Shown: positions 1 to 10,139, counted from the stretch's first letter. The stretch: DNA of 64,000 bases from Diphasiastrum complanatum (GCA_029204225.1 CM055113.1:13218906-13282905); one strand, 5' to 3'. Notes: generated by a model from the sequence alone, not told the origin. Numbers and translations are program-made.

Positions 1-267
1 TCATCATCTGGGATCTGAATTAACAGAAAAAGTATGAAACCACTCTGATATTTAATCAATCGACATTTCTTGTTGAAATACGGACACATTGAACTACTTT
101 TGAAAAGATCAAACAATTTGGTGAACATTATATCCAGTCTATATCTAAAAGCTGGGAAGAAATGAACAAGAACAGTATAATGCATGTACTGGAGTGGACC
201 TATGGAGAAAACAGGCTTGCTAAGTATATCTCTGAATCTGACATAACTTTCATAAAATACGTCATAA

Positions 268-405
268 TTACGGTTGTGCAGTCTTGAAAACATGTAGATA
301 TGGTCTGAATAGTCTGTGGAAGTAGTCTAGGTTTTCAATAATCCCAAATTCACTCAGAAATGAACTCAAGCCTGATTCTCGTGAGGATGATGAGGAAGAG
401 GCCAT
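268..405 (-). other. Possible first exon of a gene divergent from the histone-protease gene
   Basis: Reading leftwards from an ATG at 405, about 45 codons are open. They begin MASSSSSSRESG and end near TAQP at 268. A GTAATT donor-like sequence lies at the end of this stretch and a possible acceptor about 65 bp further on, but the continuation towards position 1 is not clear. The start lies about 800 bp from the start of the plus-strand histone-protease gene. The CACGTG and CACTTGTG motif arrays lie between the two, so a bidirectional promoter is possible. I recognise no domain. It may be a chance ORF. Confidence 0.25.
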
Positions 406-419
406 GGCAGTAACGCGAA

Positions 420-1190
420 TATCACACTTGTGCGCGCGGGAGAACTGAACCAAAACTAACTATCAAAATGGCGCAGAAGATGGATATGTACGACAGACAG
501 ATACAGACTATCGCACTTGTGCGTGAGTAGGTATAGTTGCAAGCAAATGGACAGCAATGAGCGCACACAAAAGCGATATGTCGTGAATTTCGAGAACGGA
601 AAAGGTAAAAAATTATTCGGTTTTCGTGCCATTTATACTAAATTTTTGCATGTGTGGACACGTGTCTACTTTCAATTGGACAACAAACGCAGGCACGTGT
701 GAGATGACACCTGCACACGTGTGAAATGACAGCTGGACACGTGTCACGTGTTCATTCAATTGCTCATAAACACGTGTCGCTCTCGCATTTGATCGTACAA
801 ATCCCACACGTGTAATGTGACAGGGTCCGTACAACTCCCACACGTGTGACAGGACGTTCTTTCGCACGTGCGAACCCCGATATAAAATCACAAATTTCAA
901 TAGATTTTTTTCACTTTTTTTTTTCGCTCCGCATATCGCATTTGTGTGCACCCTTCACAATTGAAATTCCTCCTACTGTCTTCCATGCACACAAGTCTGA
1001 TACGTCTACCTACGTGTCACCCCATATCGCACTTGTGCAGCTTTCCTCAAATCTGATCATTCTCTTTGATATTGGCTCGCATAGGTTTGATATACCGTAC
1101 ATTCTGTCCGTACATAGCGGTCCTCTACGAGTTCTTTATCGTTTTTCCCTTCTCACCCCAACCTTCACGCACAAGTCTGCTATCACATAG
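420..1190. promoter_or_regulatory. Array of a TATCGCACTTGTGCG-like motif
   Basis: About seven related sites are scattered in both orientations. Forward-like sites lie near 420, 508, 934 and 1023. Reverse-like sites lie near 555, 985 and 1167. The core CGCAC-TTG-TGCG is nearly palindromic. The array fills the region before the ATG at 1200. Such arrays can be transcription-factor sites, or the subterminal repeats bound by transposases in hAT and CACTA elements. The sequence does not tell which. Confidence 0.5.
659..870. promoter_or_regulatory. Cluster of nine CACGTG palindromes (G-box/E-box)
   Basis: CACGTG occurs at 659, 694, 716, 738, 745, 771, 807, 841 and 865, mostly as ACACGTGT. Nine exact sites in 212 bp is far above chance for an AT-rich region. 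In plants CACGTG is the G-box bound by bHLH and bZIP factors. The cluster lies 330-540 bp before the start of the histone-protease gene. Confidence 0.65.
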
Positions 1191-1199
1191 TTCACGCCC

Positions 1200-2957
1200 A
1201 TGGATAGGAGAAAGCAGACAAGGAGGGACTTCTTCTCTCCTGGCTCATCCTCATCTCCTGCGGTTGCCATCACACCACCTGCTAGACCTAGAACGCACAA
1301 TCGCAGCAGGTGGCTCTCTAAGATATGCAAGTATCAGAGGTCAACAGCTCTATTGATCCCAAGAGCTCCATTCTACCGTGCTGTCCGGAACATAACAAGA
1401 AATGATCTCAGACAGCATGTTAGATTCACATCGAGTGCTCTTCAGTGCCTTCAGGAGGCTGCTGAAGATTATATTAGCCTGTTTTTTGAGGATTCTTTTT
1501 TGCTTGCCATCCATACCAAGAGGGTTACCATAATGCTCAAGGATTTTTAGCTTCTAATGAGAATGAGGGATAGGTATTGTAGGTTACATGTATCTCAGCC
1601 TGCTGCTCCTAGACCAACTCCTGTAGATAGGACTAATCTTACTACGAAGCGTCCTAGGATGCAGACAGCTCCCAAGCGTGCTCCTAAGAAAGTGAAGCCT
1701 AACCCTTCAGATTATGTGAAGCCTATCCAAGAATCCATTGTAGATAACGCTGCTATTGATAATGATGTATATATAGCTACCTCTGTTTTGGATACTCCTA
1801 TAATTGTTGTAGATACTACACATCCACCTCCTCCTCCTCCTCCTCCCAATTTTTATACATATATAGATTCGGATAATTATCTTAAATTTGAGAAAGACAT
1901 ATCAGATGCTATAGATACAATTTGTACTCCTTTTTGTTTTAGACTAGATGAACTTGATTTTAGTATTAATTTTAGAATTCTAGATTGTCTGGATCTCAAA
2001 GACAAACGGACTTCTATCAGTGATCTTGTGAAAGAGTCCGGGCTTATACTCTTGCAATATGACATTGCAAGATATTCATCAAATGAGTTGCTGGTGCAGA
2101 GTAACTTCCTGCTTCAGGCCTTCAAGGAGAACAATGACACATTGTCACAGTGTCTAACAAGTGGATTAACACCAGCAACAAAATATCTGCTCATACCTTA
2201 TCATACGAAGTTAGTTATATTAAATGCTTCTTGCTGTTTTATGCATTAACATTGGCACTGTCAATGAGAATAGTTTTCAGAATTGTAACTAAAAAAATTT
2301 TAATCTTATTTTGCAGTGACCACTGGAGTTTAAACTTGATCTCTATTAAGAGATCTATAAATAATATTATCAAATGTTTTTGTGTCAAGATGAATTCAAC
2401 AAGAAATACGTATAAGGATGTAGATATATACATTCCATATCTAAGTAAATATATTCCTACAGACGTTCCCCATTCCGTGGACTGGCAGATCGTCAGATTG
2501 GAGGTAAACTCTATCTTTCTTAATAGCATTTTAAAATCAGTATTCTAATGAAATATTTTCAATCTAATTCATTCAGTTTCATAATTGATTTCTTGTGTGC
2601 TGAATTATTTTGCAGTCACCCTAGCAAAATTATTCATTCAGCTGTGGGTGGTACACATTGTACAATGCCAAGTTGTTTTTTGAGTGGTTCAACCTTCAAC
2701 AAGATGTTGATATTTCTAAGGTAATAAATTCTATTTATTCTTATTTTCGAATCATGATTAGTTTTCTATTCTGGTGATGTTATTGGCCATTACTAATACA
2801 TGAATGTTCTGTTTTGCAGTTTACACTTCCTGAGTACACATCAAGTCAGACGTACAGATTTAGACAAGAAATTATCCTGAGTATACTAGCTAGGGCAAGG
2901 CTTCAGCCTCCCGTTATTGATGATGGCGCAAAGGATGATGTAGTTGTACTAAATTAA
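1200..2957 (+). pseudogene. CENH3-like histone fold fused to a C48/Ulp1-like protease domain (broken)
   Basis: Four exons are inferred: 1200-2209, 2317-2503, 2616-2720 and 2820-2957. Introns are GT-AG (GTTAGT, GTAAAC and GTAATA donors; TTGCAG-type acceptors). Phases agree and give 479 codons. Residues 1-37 form a basic, Ser-rich tail. Residues 38-125 are an H3 fold of centromeric type: KYQRSTALLIPRAPFYRAVR, then LQEAAEDY and IHTKRVTIM, with loop 1 one residue longer than in canonical H3. A proline-rich linker follows. The C-terminal part looks like C48: LLIPYHT then DHWSL (His339), QNYSFSCGW (Gln403, Cys409 with the Ulp1 Q-x5-C spacing) and a terminal FRQEIILSIL. No clear catalytic Asp is seen. 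Two stops break the frame: TAG at 1548-1550, where copy 2 has CAG, and TAG at 2622-2624. A downstream AG at 2623-2624 could splice past the second stop. The histone identification is strong and the protease identification good. A capture by a transposon is my inference. Confidence 0.8.
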
Positions 2958-3151
2958 GATAAAAAAAATATAGATAGCATAGAACAAATATAGATGTATA
3001 GACTTCAGAGAAAAATATACATTGATATATCAAATGTTGCTCCAATTTATAAATTTGGGAGCACAAAATACATGTATAGATGCCCAACTTTGGCTTTCAT
3101 TTATTGAATGAAAGAGTGTATACACAGATTTTTACTAAACTTCATTTGAAA

Positions 3152-4523
3152 CTATTGTTCTCCCACAATGGTGATTGTTGTAGGTAGATCTTTGCAGCAC
3201 GTTATCAGCTCCTGTCTTTTTCGCATCTATGACATGGCAAATATTAGTGAATGTGCAATTGCAAATGATGACATTTTCTATTATTTTGTTCTATTTTGAA
3301 ATGGCAATAAACATAAAGTACTTACGAGTCTTCCGTTGATGATAGATTTGAAATATGTTGGTAGATTGGTTTGTAATAGCATGAGCTCTGTTCTGATAAA
3401 ATCAAGCTTTCAGTGCCCTTCCACCTCAACCATAGTCAAATATTCCTCAATGTAGATAATGCTTATCTCCATTCGGTTTGTGTGACCATTTAGTTCAAAG
3501 TCTTGATCCAGTGGTGGCCATGTACCTTCAATTTTATTGTATCTCTGGTAGCTATAAGTGAGACTGAGCATTTGCTTTTCGATATGAAAATGAAAGACCA
3601 TTGAGGACTTTTTAATTCTGCATTCTATGTCATTATTTGTTTTACTATCCCAGCCTTGATCCATGAGATCTAACAAAGTCTCATCTGATAAATCCTTGCA
3701 AACAAATAAAGTTGGTATCATACGAACACTAGCACTCGAGAAAAAATCAATAAATGTATGCAATGAGATAAACCAACTTAGGTGAACAATTTTTGAGCCT
3801 ATGCTTATCTTCATATCATTTTTAATATCAATGAGTAGCTTGCATCTCAAGGATTCAGAAACAATGCTGTCAGGAGTAGGCCACTCATCACTTTGAAAAC
3901 TAGGCAATGGAATTGCTTCGAGCTTGCCAAAACCTCCATCTGTTTGTGGCTTATATAAAGATTCATAAAAATAGATACCACAATCTGCAAGTTCCTTTGG
4001 ACTTCTTCCTCTGTATTGCAGCTTTTCAACATCAGAGTGAATCACGTCTAATAATCCTGCAAGTGATTGTGCGGGCTCCCATTCACTTATGCATGATGGA
4101 TATAAATCTGAAAGAAAAAAACAATGTTGAGGCAATTAAATCATAATCTGAAGAGCATCAATAAAGAAAATCACCTATGATTGCTGTAGAGTGCATATGT
4201 TTTGATATACTTACAATTACATTTTTGATGATCATGAGGACTGATATCATGTACTCTGATTTCTGAATGCATATATACATGTTGCAATAAGACTTCTGAT
4301 ATCGATTGACCTCCCGGAGTAGTCTTAAACTCCAAAATTTTTGCTTTCCAATAAGATTTGTAAGTCATTTTTGCTCTTTTCTTTTGTCGAAAATTGCCCT
4401 TTGATGATAGATGCAGCAATACCCATGAGTTCTTCGTATATTTTGTTGGCTCCAGTTATCAGCTTCATCTTTCTCATTGTAAAGAATCACATAATCGATT
4501 GTAGATATGGGTCTCCTTGCCAT
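3152..4523 (-). pseudogene. Unrecognised three-exon gene convergent with the histone-protease gene
   Basis: Exons on the minus strand are 4523-4215, 4107-3326 and 3226-3152, with GTAAGT donors and CAG/TAG acceptors. The product would be about 388 residues, starting MARRPISTIDYVILYNEKDE and ending TTITIVGEQ. Copy 2 (53799-54544) keeps the start and the second half at high identity, which supports the model. Two lesions are visible in copy 1: a one-base deletion near 4453 (copy 2 has the extra A) and TGA at 3410-3412 where copy 2 has TGG. I see no signal peptide or membrane span. A conserved core runs from KIVHLSWF to DQDFELNGHTNRMEISIIY. I do not recognise the family. The stop lies 195 bp from the stop of the convergent gene. 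Confidence 0.6.
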
Positions 4524-4540
4524 TGATATTTTCAAAGCTT

Positions 4541-4553
4541 GGGCGCCAAAAAT
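4541..4553 (-). promoter_or_regulatory. E2F-type site before the unrecognised gene
   Basis: On the minus strand the sequence is TTTTTGGCGCCC, which fits the E2F consensus TTTSSCGC. It ends about 20 bp before the ATG at 4523. The same site stands at the same place in copy 2 (53771-53781). Plant E2F factors drive S-phase genes, and Arabidopsis CENH3 is a reported E2F target. The function here is inferred. Confidence 0.5.
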
Positions 4554-4940
4554 CTCTCTGATATGTTAATTATAATTTTTGGTATCACATTTAATCTAAT
4601 GTGAATGCCAACATAGTCACAGTTATTGCGTATACCATATTTTATGTAACTATACATACTATATTTCTATAACTGTAACTAGTATAGTTAGAAAATTTCA
4701 TTATACTAACTAGCATAGTAAAGTAAATTTAACTTGAGGTATTGACGTCGGGCAGATTAGCATGTGTCGGGCAGGAAGAAGAAACTAATGGGATACGTCC
4801 ATGCTGCCTGGACACAAATTTCAAAGTTTTCTAAATTGCATTTTTATTTTTTAATTAATTTGAACTACGTTACGTAGATCTCAAATCTGTGCATTTTGAT
4901 TGGGCCTGGTGATGGTCGAAACTAAAGAAAAAAAATAAAA
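4554..4940. repeat. Outer flank of cassette copy 1, shared with copy 2
   Basis: This non-coding stretch matches the reverse complement of about 53389-53770, including a TACGTTACGTAGATCT-like block near 4866 and the GACGTCGGGCAGATTAGC-like block near 4744. Homology stops in both copies at an A-rich tract (CTAAAGAAAAAAAA on the plus strand here). That tract therefore marks one end of the duplicated unit. No terminal inverted repeat can be checked, because the other end of copy 1 is not defined in the window. Confidence 0.7.
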
Positions 4941-4953
4941 GTATCTTTACAAC

Positions 4954-4985
4954 GGGTCCTTTTGATATTGAGAACTCCTCTAATG
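4954..4985 (+). repeat. 32-bp repeat X, copy 1
   Basis: It matches 11961-11992 at 31 of 32 positions in the same orientation. Each copy abuts one part of the same LTR family, but the two LTR parts have opposite orientations. Confidence 0.75.
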
Positions 4986-5032
4986 CTATAGGGTGTGTGG
5001 TGAAGTTCACATGTGCTATAAACTTCACATCA
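4986..5032 (-). repeat. First 45 bp of a copia LTR, reversed
   Basis: Its reverse complement starts TGTGAAGTTTATAGC and matches the first part of the LTR at 61726-62331. The next part of that LTR is found at 11993 in the other orientation. Confidence 0.6.
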
Positions 5033-5044
5033 GTCTCCTCAATA

Positions 5045-7290
5045 TGTCATTCATCGTGATGTTCCGATCAAGACGGACTTGGTGCCTATATGCTTTGAAT
5101 AAACATTACAGTCAACTGAATTGTTTGCAAATCCTAATTGAATGACATAAGAGTTGATTCTATCGAACCATGCTTTTGCGGCCTATTTCAGACCGTAGAT
5201 TGCTTTGTGCAGCTTGCACACTTTAATTTGTGCTCTTGGCCTTTGACTTCGAATCCTTCCGGTTGGAAGGTGTACAGCTCCTCTTCGACATTGTCATTGA
5301 GAAGTGTTGTCTTGACATCCATTTGGTGAATTTTGAGGTCTTCTGCGGCTACTAACGCAATCAAAGTCCTGGTAATCCACCCCTTGGACTTGAGTGAATC
5401 CTTTAGCCACCAGCTGTGCTTTCCATTTTGCAATGGAACCATCAAAGTTGATCTTCTTCTGGAAGATCCACTTGTTGTCAATAACTCTCTTGTGAGTGAA
5501 GAAGTCGACCAATGTCCAGGTCTGATTCGTCAAAAGTGAATTATAATCACTTTCCATAGTTTCTTGTCACTTCACAACATCCTTGGAGTTAATTGCTTAT
5601 GCTAGACTCTCTAGTTCTTCTGATGAAGTCTAGAATGATTGAGGTGCATAGATCTCAGGAACTGTCCGAGTCCGTGAGGATCTGCGGACGTTGGGTTGAC
5701 CAGGATGCGATGATGCTTCTTCTTGAATTTCTTCAGATCTGTTCAAGCTAGCTAGGTCTGGTCTGATGAAAGGTATTGTCGACTGCTCGGCTTCTATAGT
5801 TGTAGCTGCAGGTTCTGTAGAAGGAATATCAATGTTGGAAGAATCCATGCTACTTAAAATAGGATGAAATGACATAGCATCGTTTATCGATGGTTGTTTG
5901 AAATCATAGTATGTATGCTCTTGAAATATTACATCCCTAGAGACAAATACGACATTGGTGGATGGATCATAAACTTTATAAGCTTTATGTTCATCAGGAT
6001 AGCCAATGAAAATACATTTATTTGTCCTATGGTCCAGCCTCTTCCTAAGCTATTTAGGAATGTGAACAAAACATATATAACCAAGGATCTCTAAATGGTT
6101 GACACTAGGCTTGTGCCCATGCCAAACTTTATGAGGAGTCTTGTTGTTAACAACTTTGGTGCTAGATCTATTCTGCATGTAATAGGCTACGGCAGTAGAT
6201 TCTATCCAGAACTTCGCAAGTAGGTGTGCTTGATGTAGCATGGATCTGGTTGAGTTGATAAGGGTTCGATTCTTCCTTTCTACAGTCCCATTCTGTTGAG
6301 GTGAATAGGAAGTGGTGGACTATCTTCTAATACCATGTTCAGCCATGTAGTCGGACATCTCGTTAGAGATGTATTCGCCGCCACCATTAGTTCGAAGTGC
6401 CTTCACTTTCCTAGACATTTGTGTCTCAGCAGCCATGGCCTTGAATCTCTTGATTTGTGCTTAATGAACATGACTGTAGACCATCTAGAATAATCATCTA
6501 TGAAAGTGAAGAAATAGATTGCATCTCCTAATGACAGAGTTGGCATTGGACCACATAGATCACTATGTACAAGATCTAATATATGCTTTGTTTTGAAGGA
6601 ATGTGATTTTGTAAACTTGCTTCTAGAGTGCTTCCCATAGATGCATGATTCACAAAAGAAAGATTTCCTATCTAATGAAGATGGGAAATTATTGCAAGAC
6701 ATATAAGAAAGTGATCTTGTATTCACGTGTCCAAATTGACTATGCCACATAACAACATTGTCGTTTACATTTTCATTAGAGATACTAGCTAATGCAACTG
6801 AATTAGAGAGTACATAAAGATTTCTGACTCTAGTGCATGTAGTCAGAGTAGTATCTTCCTCGAGTATTGTACACTGCTCAGATGAGAAAGTAACAGTGTA
6901 GCCCTCATCAGTTATAGTAGAGATTGATAACAGATTCTTTGATAACTGAGAAACGTGAAAGACGTTAGGAACACAAATGGATAGATCGTTGTTGAAGCTG
7001 ATCTTCACTGCTCCTTTGCCTTCCACGCGTATGGTGCTAGAATCTCCGAGGTAGATAAATTGGTCTCTGTTGTAAGCTGTGTACTTCGTAAACCATTTCT
7101 TCCGAGAGGTCATGTGTTGGGTAGTACCGCTGTCTAGGTACCAGCTATCACAGTCTTCGCTGCTGCTGTAAGCCATCAACAAGTGTGTATTTGACTCCTT
7201 GAATTCCGCCGTGCTGGAGGAGTCCGGCTGCTGTTGTTGTTGTTGCTTCTTTGCCTCATTGTAGATCCTATGCAACACTCCATGATGTCG
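5045..7290 (-). mobile_element. Degenerate Ty1-copia pol fragment
   Basis: Read on the minus strand, the parts come in copia order. The aspartic protease motif DSGTTQHM is near 7130. The GAG-pre-integrase finger (WHSQFGHVN to CESC) is at about 6745-6620. Integrase core motifs HSDLCGP and FIDDYSR follow, then a frame break near 6460 and the NGTVERKNRT region near 6270. The basic stretch RRSSRTRTVPEIY precedes RT, and the start of RT (KWIFQKKINFDGSI to IHQMDVKTTLLN) is at 5480-5290. RT runs out with frameshifts near 5060. YVDD and RNase H are missing, and no 5' LTR is visible. It abuts the gypsy LTR at 7301. Confidence 0.85.
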
Positions 7291-7300
7291 TGATTAGCTC

Positions 7301-8553
7301 TGTGATTCCACGAAAATGTCAAAAATTGAATATCAACATAAATATGGCATGATATACTCGAAAATGAAGATATGAGCTGGTTAAGTATAAATCATGAAGA
7401 GACCTAAGTCATTTTTCGAGAATATATCTCCTAGGTACTTGCCTTATAAATTAAGGGTTAGACCTTTAATACGAAAAGACATTGCCTTGGATAACCCTTA
7501 ACTAGGTCGTCCAAACGAAACTACTAGTTATGAAAAGACATATTAAACTAGAGTAACTTTAACTCATAGTTAAGTATACCTCTTATGGTATAGTTGAACG
7601 TATTTTCAGTTTAATTCTTAACTAGACCCTTTCATGGGAGCGACGCACCTATTGTTTAAGAGGTGTGTTTGTTCGTCCCGTAGAACATATATTGATCTCA
7701 CACTTCAGTCTCGATCATCGAGAGATAAGAGTTTATGCTTATGTAAGAGATTGAAGAAGTGAATAGAGTTTTGTGAGCTATTCTCCCTTATCTATGTTCT
7801 TCACATTGCTGAGTGTGAGTGATCTTGAGTCTGCTAACAATCTCTAACGCATTTCATGAATTACTCTCTGATCAGACAGACGCTCTAGTGCATTACAGTC
7901 GTTTGTTGTGTTTCCGTAAGGCATGCTCTAAAGAACTGTCTTAAAATCATCTTAATTGTTTGTCGTGAATACTTTCTTTTCGACACTCGAATAATGACTA
8001 TCTTTGTGCAGTCTAGCACGATCATTGAATTAAGTTGTATGTATACAAATGAGATGACAGTTCCTGTCTGAAGAATTGAGTCTCTGATTTGTTTTCATGA
8101 CTGGCATTGATATAAGTTTCTAACGTGCTCTTTAACCATTAAGTTGGGCTGTAGTTGTTAAGGACTATTGTCTAGGAACGAATAGTTCGTGAACTTGATT
8201 AATTAATTGTCTGCGCAGTCGCGAATACATCAAACAATTCTCGATTCTCTGTTGACACCTTAGTCAGCCAGAGTGTAGTCTGCTGTACTACTCCGATAAC
8301 ATTTCATTTGTAGAACGCGCTTCCTTCAATTCGATAGAGGCCAGATTGTTGTTTAGAATTCATTAACATTACCCATTCCAAATATAAGTAATACTAGTTA
8401 CTTTTTAATGTCTGTTGACAACCAGAATAACATTCGAAACCACCTGCCATAATTACACCATAAACATGACTTTCTAACGTTGTCCTCTGTGGGAACGATA
8501 CTTTTCACTACAAAATCTATATTAATCCTGTTGGTATAGCACGACATATTCCA
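7301..8553 (+). repeat. Gypsy 5' LTR
   Basis: It begins TGTGATTCCACG and ends ATTCCA just before the PBS. It is similar along most of its length to the minus-strand LTR at 38410-39629. Shared blocks include GTACTACTC-GATAACA, GTAGAACGC and GGTATA-CACGACA. The exact start is uncertain by a few bases. Confidence 0.65.
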
Positions 8554-8558
8554 ATTTT

Positions 8559-8576
8559 TGGCGCCGTTGCCGGGGA
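8559..8576 (+). other. Primer binding site, tRNA-Asp
   Basis: TGGCGCCGTTGCCGGGGA is complementary to the 3' end of plant tRNA-Asp and is the usual PBS of Athila/Tat-type gypsy elements. It stands 5 bp after the LTR end. Confidence 0.85.
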
Positions 8577-8765
8577 TAGTTTAGGAAAATTATAAAAAAT
8601 CTAATACATCCATTTCCATCTCTAATGTATGTCAGATAGAGAATCGAGATTAGAAAGATATCGGAAGCTTAGAGAGGAGTTTTTACGAAGACAAGTGAAA
8701 GTACTAGTCATAGAAATCTAGAGGAAATCACTGCTCAATTACTTGAACTCCTAATTAGCTTCGGT

Positions 8766-9300
8766 ATGGAGGGTCCTGCTCCACGCTTCACTTCTATCTC
8801 TAAAATTAAATATGATTATTTGAAAGGGACCAGCTCCGATGATGCAGATAGCTATGTCTCACAATTTGAGTCAATAGCCAATGTGAATAATAAGGGAACT
8901 GACGTAGACAAACTACTAATTTTCCCTGGTCTGCTAAGAAAGCAGACGTGTATCTGGTATAGCCAAGTAGAAGCAGGCCGTGTAGGAACCTGGTACCTGT
9001 TGAAAGATGCGTTTCTGAACCAGTTTAGAGAGATAGGTTACAGATCTAGAATTTTTGGACGATTGAACAATGTTCAGAAGAAGAGTAAAGAATCTCTTCG
9101 CAAATATACGCGTGAGGTTAAAAACCTCATAGGAAAATTAACCGGTGTATATCCCGTGGATATACAAATCGAATGGTTTTTGGTTGGTCTCCCACCAAAG
9201 ATTGATTGATACTGCAGACAAGGGGACATGAACTCCTCAGCAGCTGTTATAGCTAGTGTAGAAAATTTTGAGACTTTGAAATTAGCATGAAAGCGACGAT
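8766..9300 (+). pseudogene. Gypsy gag (retrotrans_gag) fragment
   Basis: The frame from MEGPAPRFTSI holds a retrotransposon gag domain. Typical features are LLIFPGLLRKQTCIWYSQV, the WYLLKDAFLNQF core and LRKYTREVKNLI, followed by EWFLVGLPPKI. A TGA at 9207-9209 breaks the frame. An upstream ATG at 8627 (MSDRESRLERYRK) may be the true start but runs into a stop. Confidence 0.75.
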
Positions 9301-9302
9301 CA

Positions 9303-10139
9303 ATGAATAAATCTCGAAAGTCTAAGACTAATTCCAATGACAACAATGATGATTCAAATTTTGCTTCCAGTAGTAGTTCTTCAAGCTCGAAATCTGAAAG
9401 TAGCAATTCATCGGAATCAGATGCTGACAAAGGAGATAAAAAGAATAAACGACGAACTAAACAAAAGGACGACATGAAAGTTGTTGAGGATAAGTCGTCA
9501 ACTTCCAAAGTGCAAAAGCTTTGGAAAAGTAATATGGCTGACCTTAATAAAAAATTTAATGACTTGAAAGTGCAGGTCTCAGAAGTTGAAGATGAAAGAC
9601 CAAAGGCATCTTCTTCTAACTGAGGAATGTGGTGTACAAAATGTGGAACATCTGGACACACCAAGGAAGACTGCACCACTGTTAATGTCAAATACATTGA
9701 AGATCCTGCCCAGGAGGTCCTTTTTTTTTTTCAGAATGATGCGATTACTAACTATGTACAGGACACTGTAGCATCAGCCCAGCAGGATAGACCCAAATTC
9801 GCACCAAGAAGACATAATCCTCCTGACTTTGTTGGACCAACGAAGTCTCAAACCTCGAATAAACCAGTTTCGGGCAACTACTACAACTGTGGAGAGCCGG
9901 GACAATTTTCTCCTGATTGTCCTCAACCACGGAAGCCAATTGGTTACGTACCATTATGTTCGAATTGCAGAAAACTTGGTCACAAGTATCCTAACTGCCC
10001 TCAGCCACAAAAGCCGCGACCCAAATATCAGTATGTAGCAACACCAGCTGCTGCAGACACGAAAGCGAAAGCTGCGACATATGCTGTTGTACAGAGAATT
10101 GACGTTATTGAAGGTAAATTGGCAAAGATTGAAGATTAA
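9303..10139 (+). pseudogene. Gypsy gag C-terminal part with zinc knuckles
   Basis: A Ser/Asp-rich, basic linker (9303-9623) ends in a stop. The next frame, in phase, has two good CCHC knuckles (CTKCGTSGHTKEDC near 9633 and CSNCRKLGHKYPNC near 9958). A third, between them, has lost its first Cys and its His (YNCGEPGQFSPDC). This is the nucleocapsid region, which packages element RNA. Confidence 0.75.

Noticed and set aside
1200-1550. An ordinary histone H3 pseudogene
   Set aside because: LLIPRAPFYRAVR, the longer loop 1 and the in-frame C-terminal extension, confirmed in copy 2, fit CENH3 rather than canonical H3.
3410-4135. HORMA-domain assignment for the orphan gene
   Set aside because: A loose resemblance to the HORMA region occurred to me because of the CENH3 link, but no motif supports it.
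9074-9697. 207-codon minus-strand frame
   Set aside because: Shadow of the gypsy gag on the plus strand.
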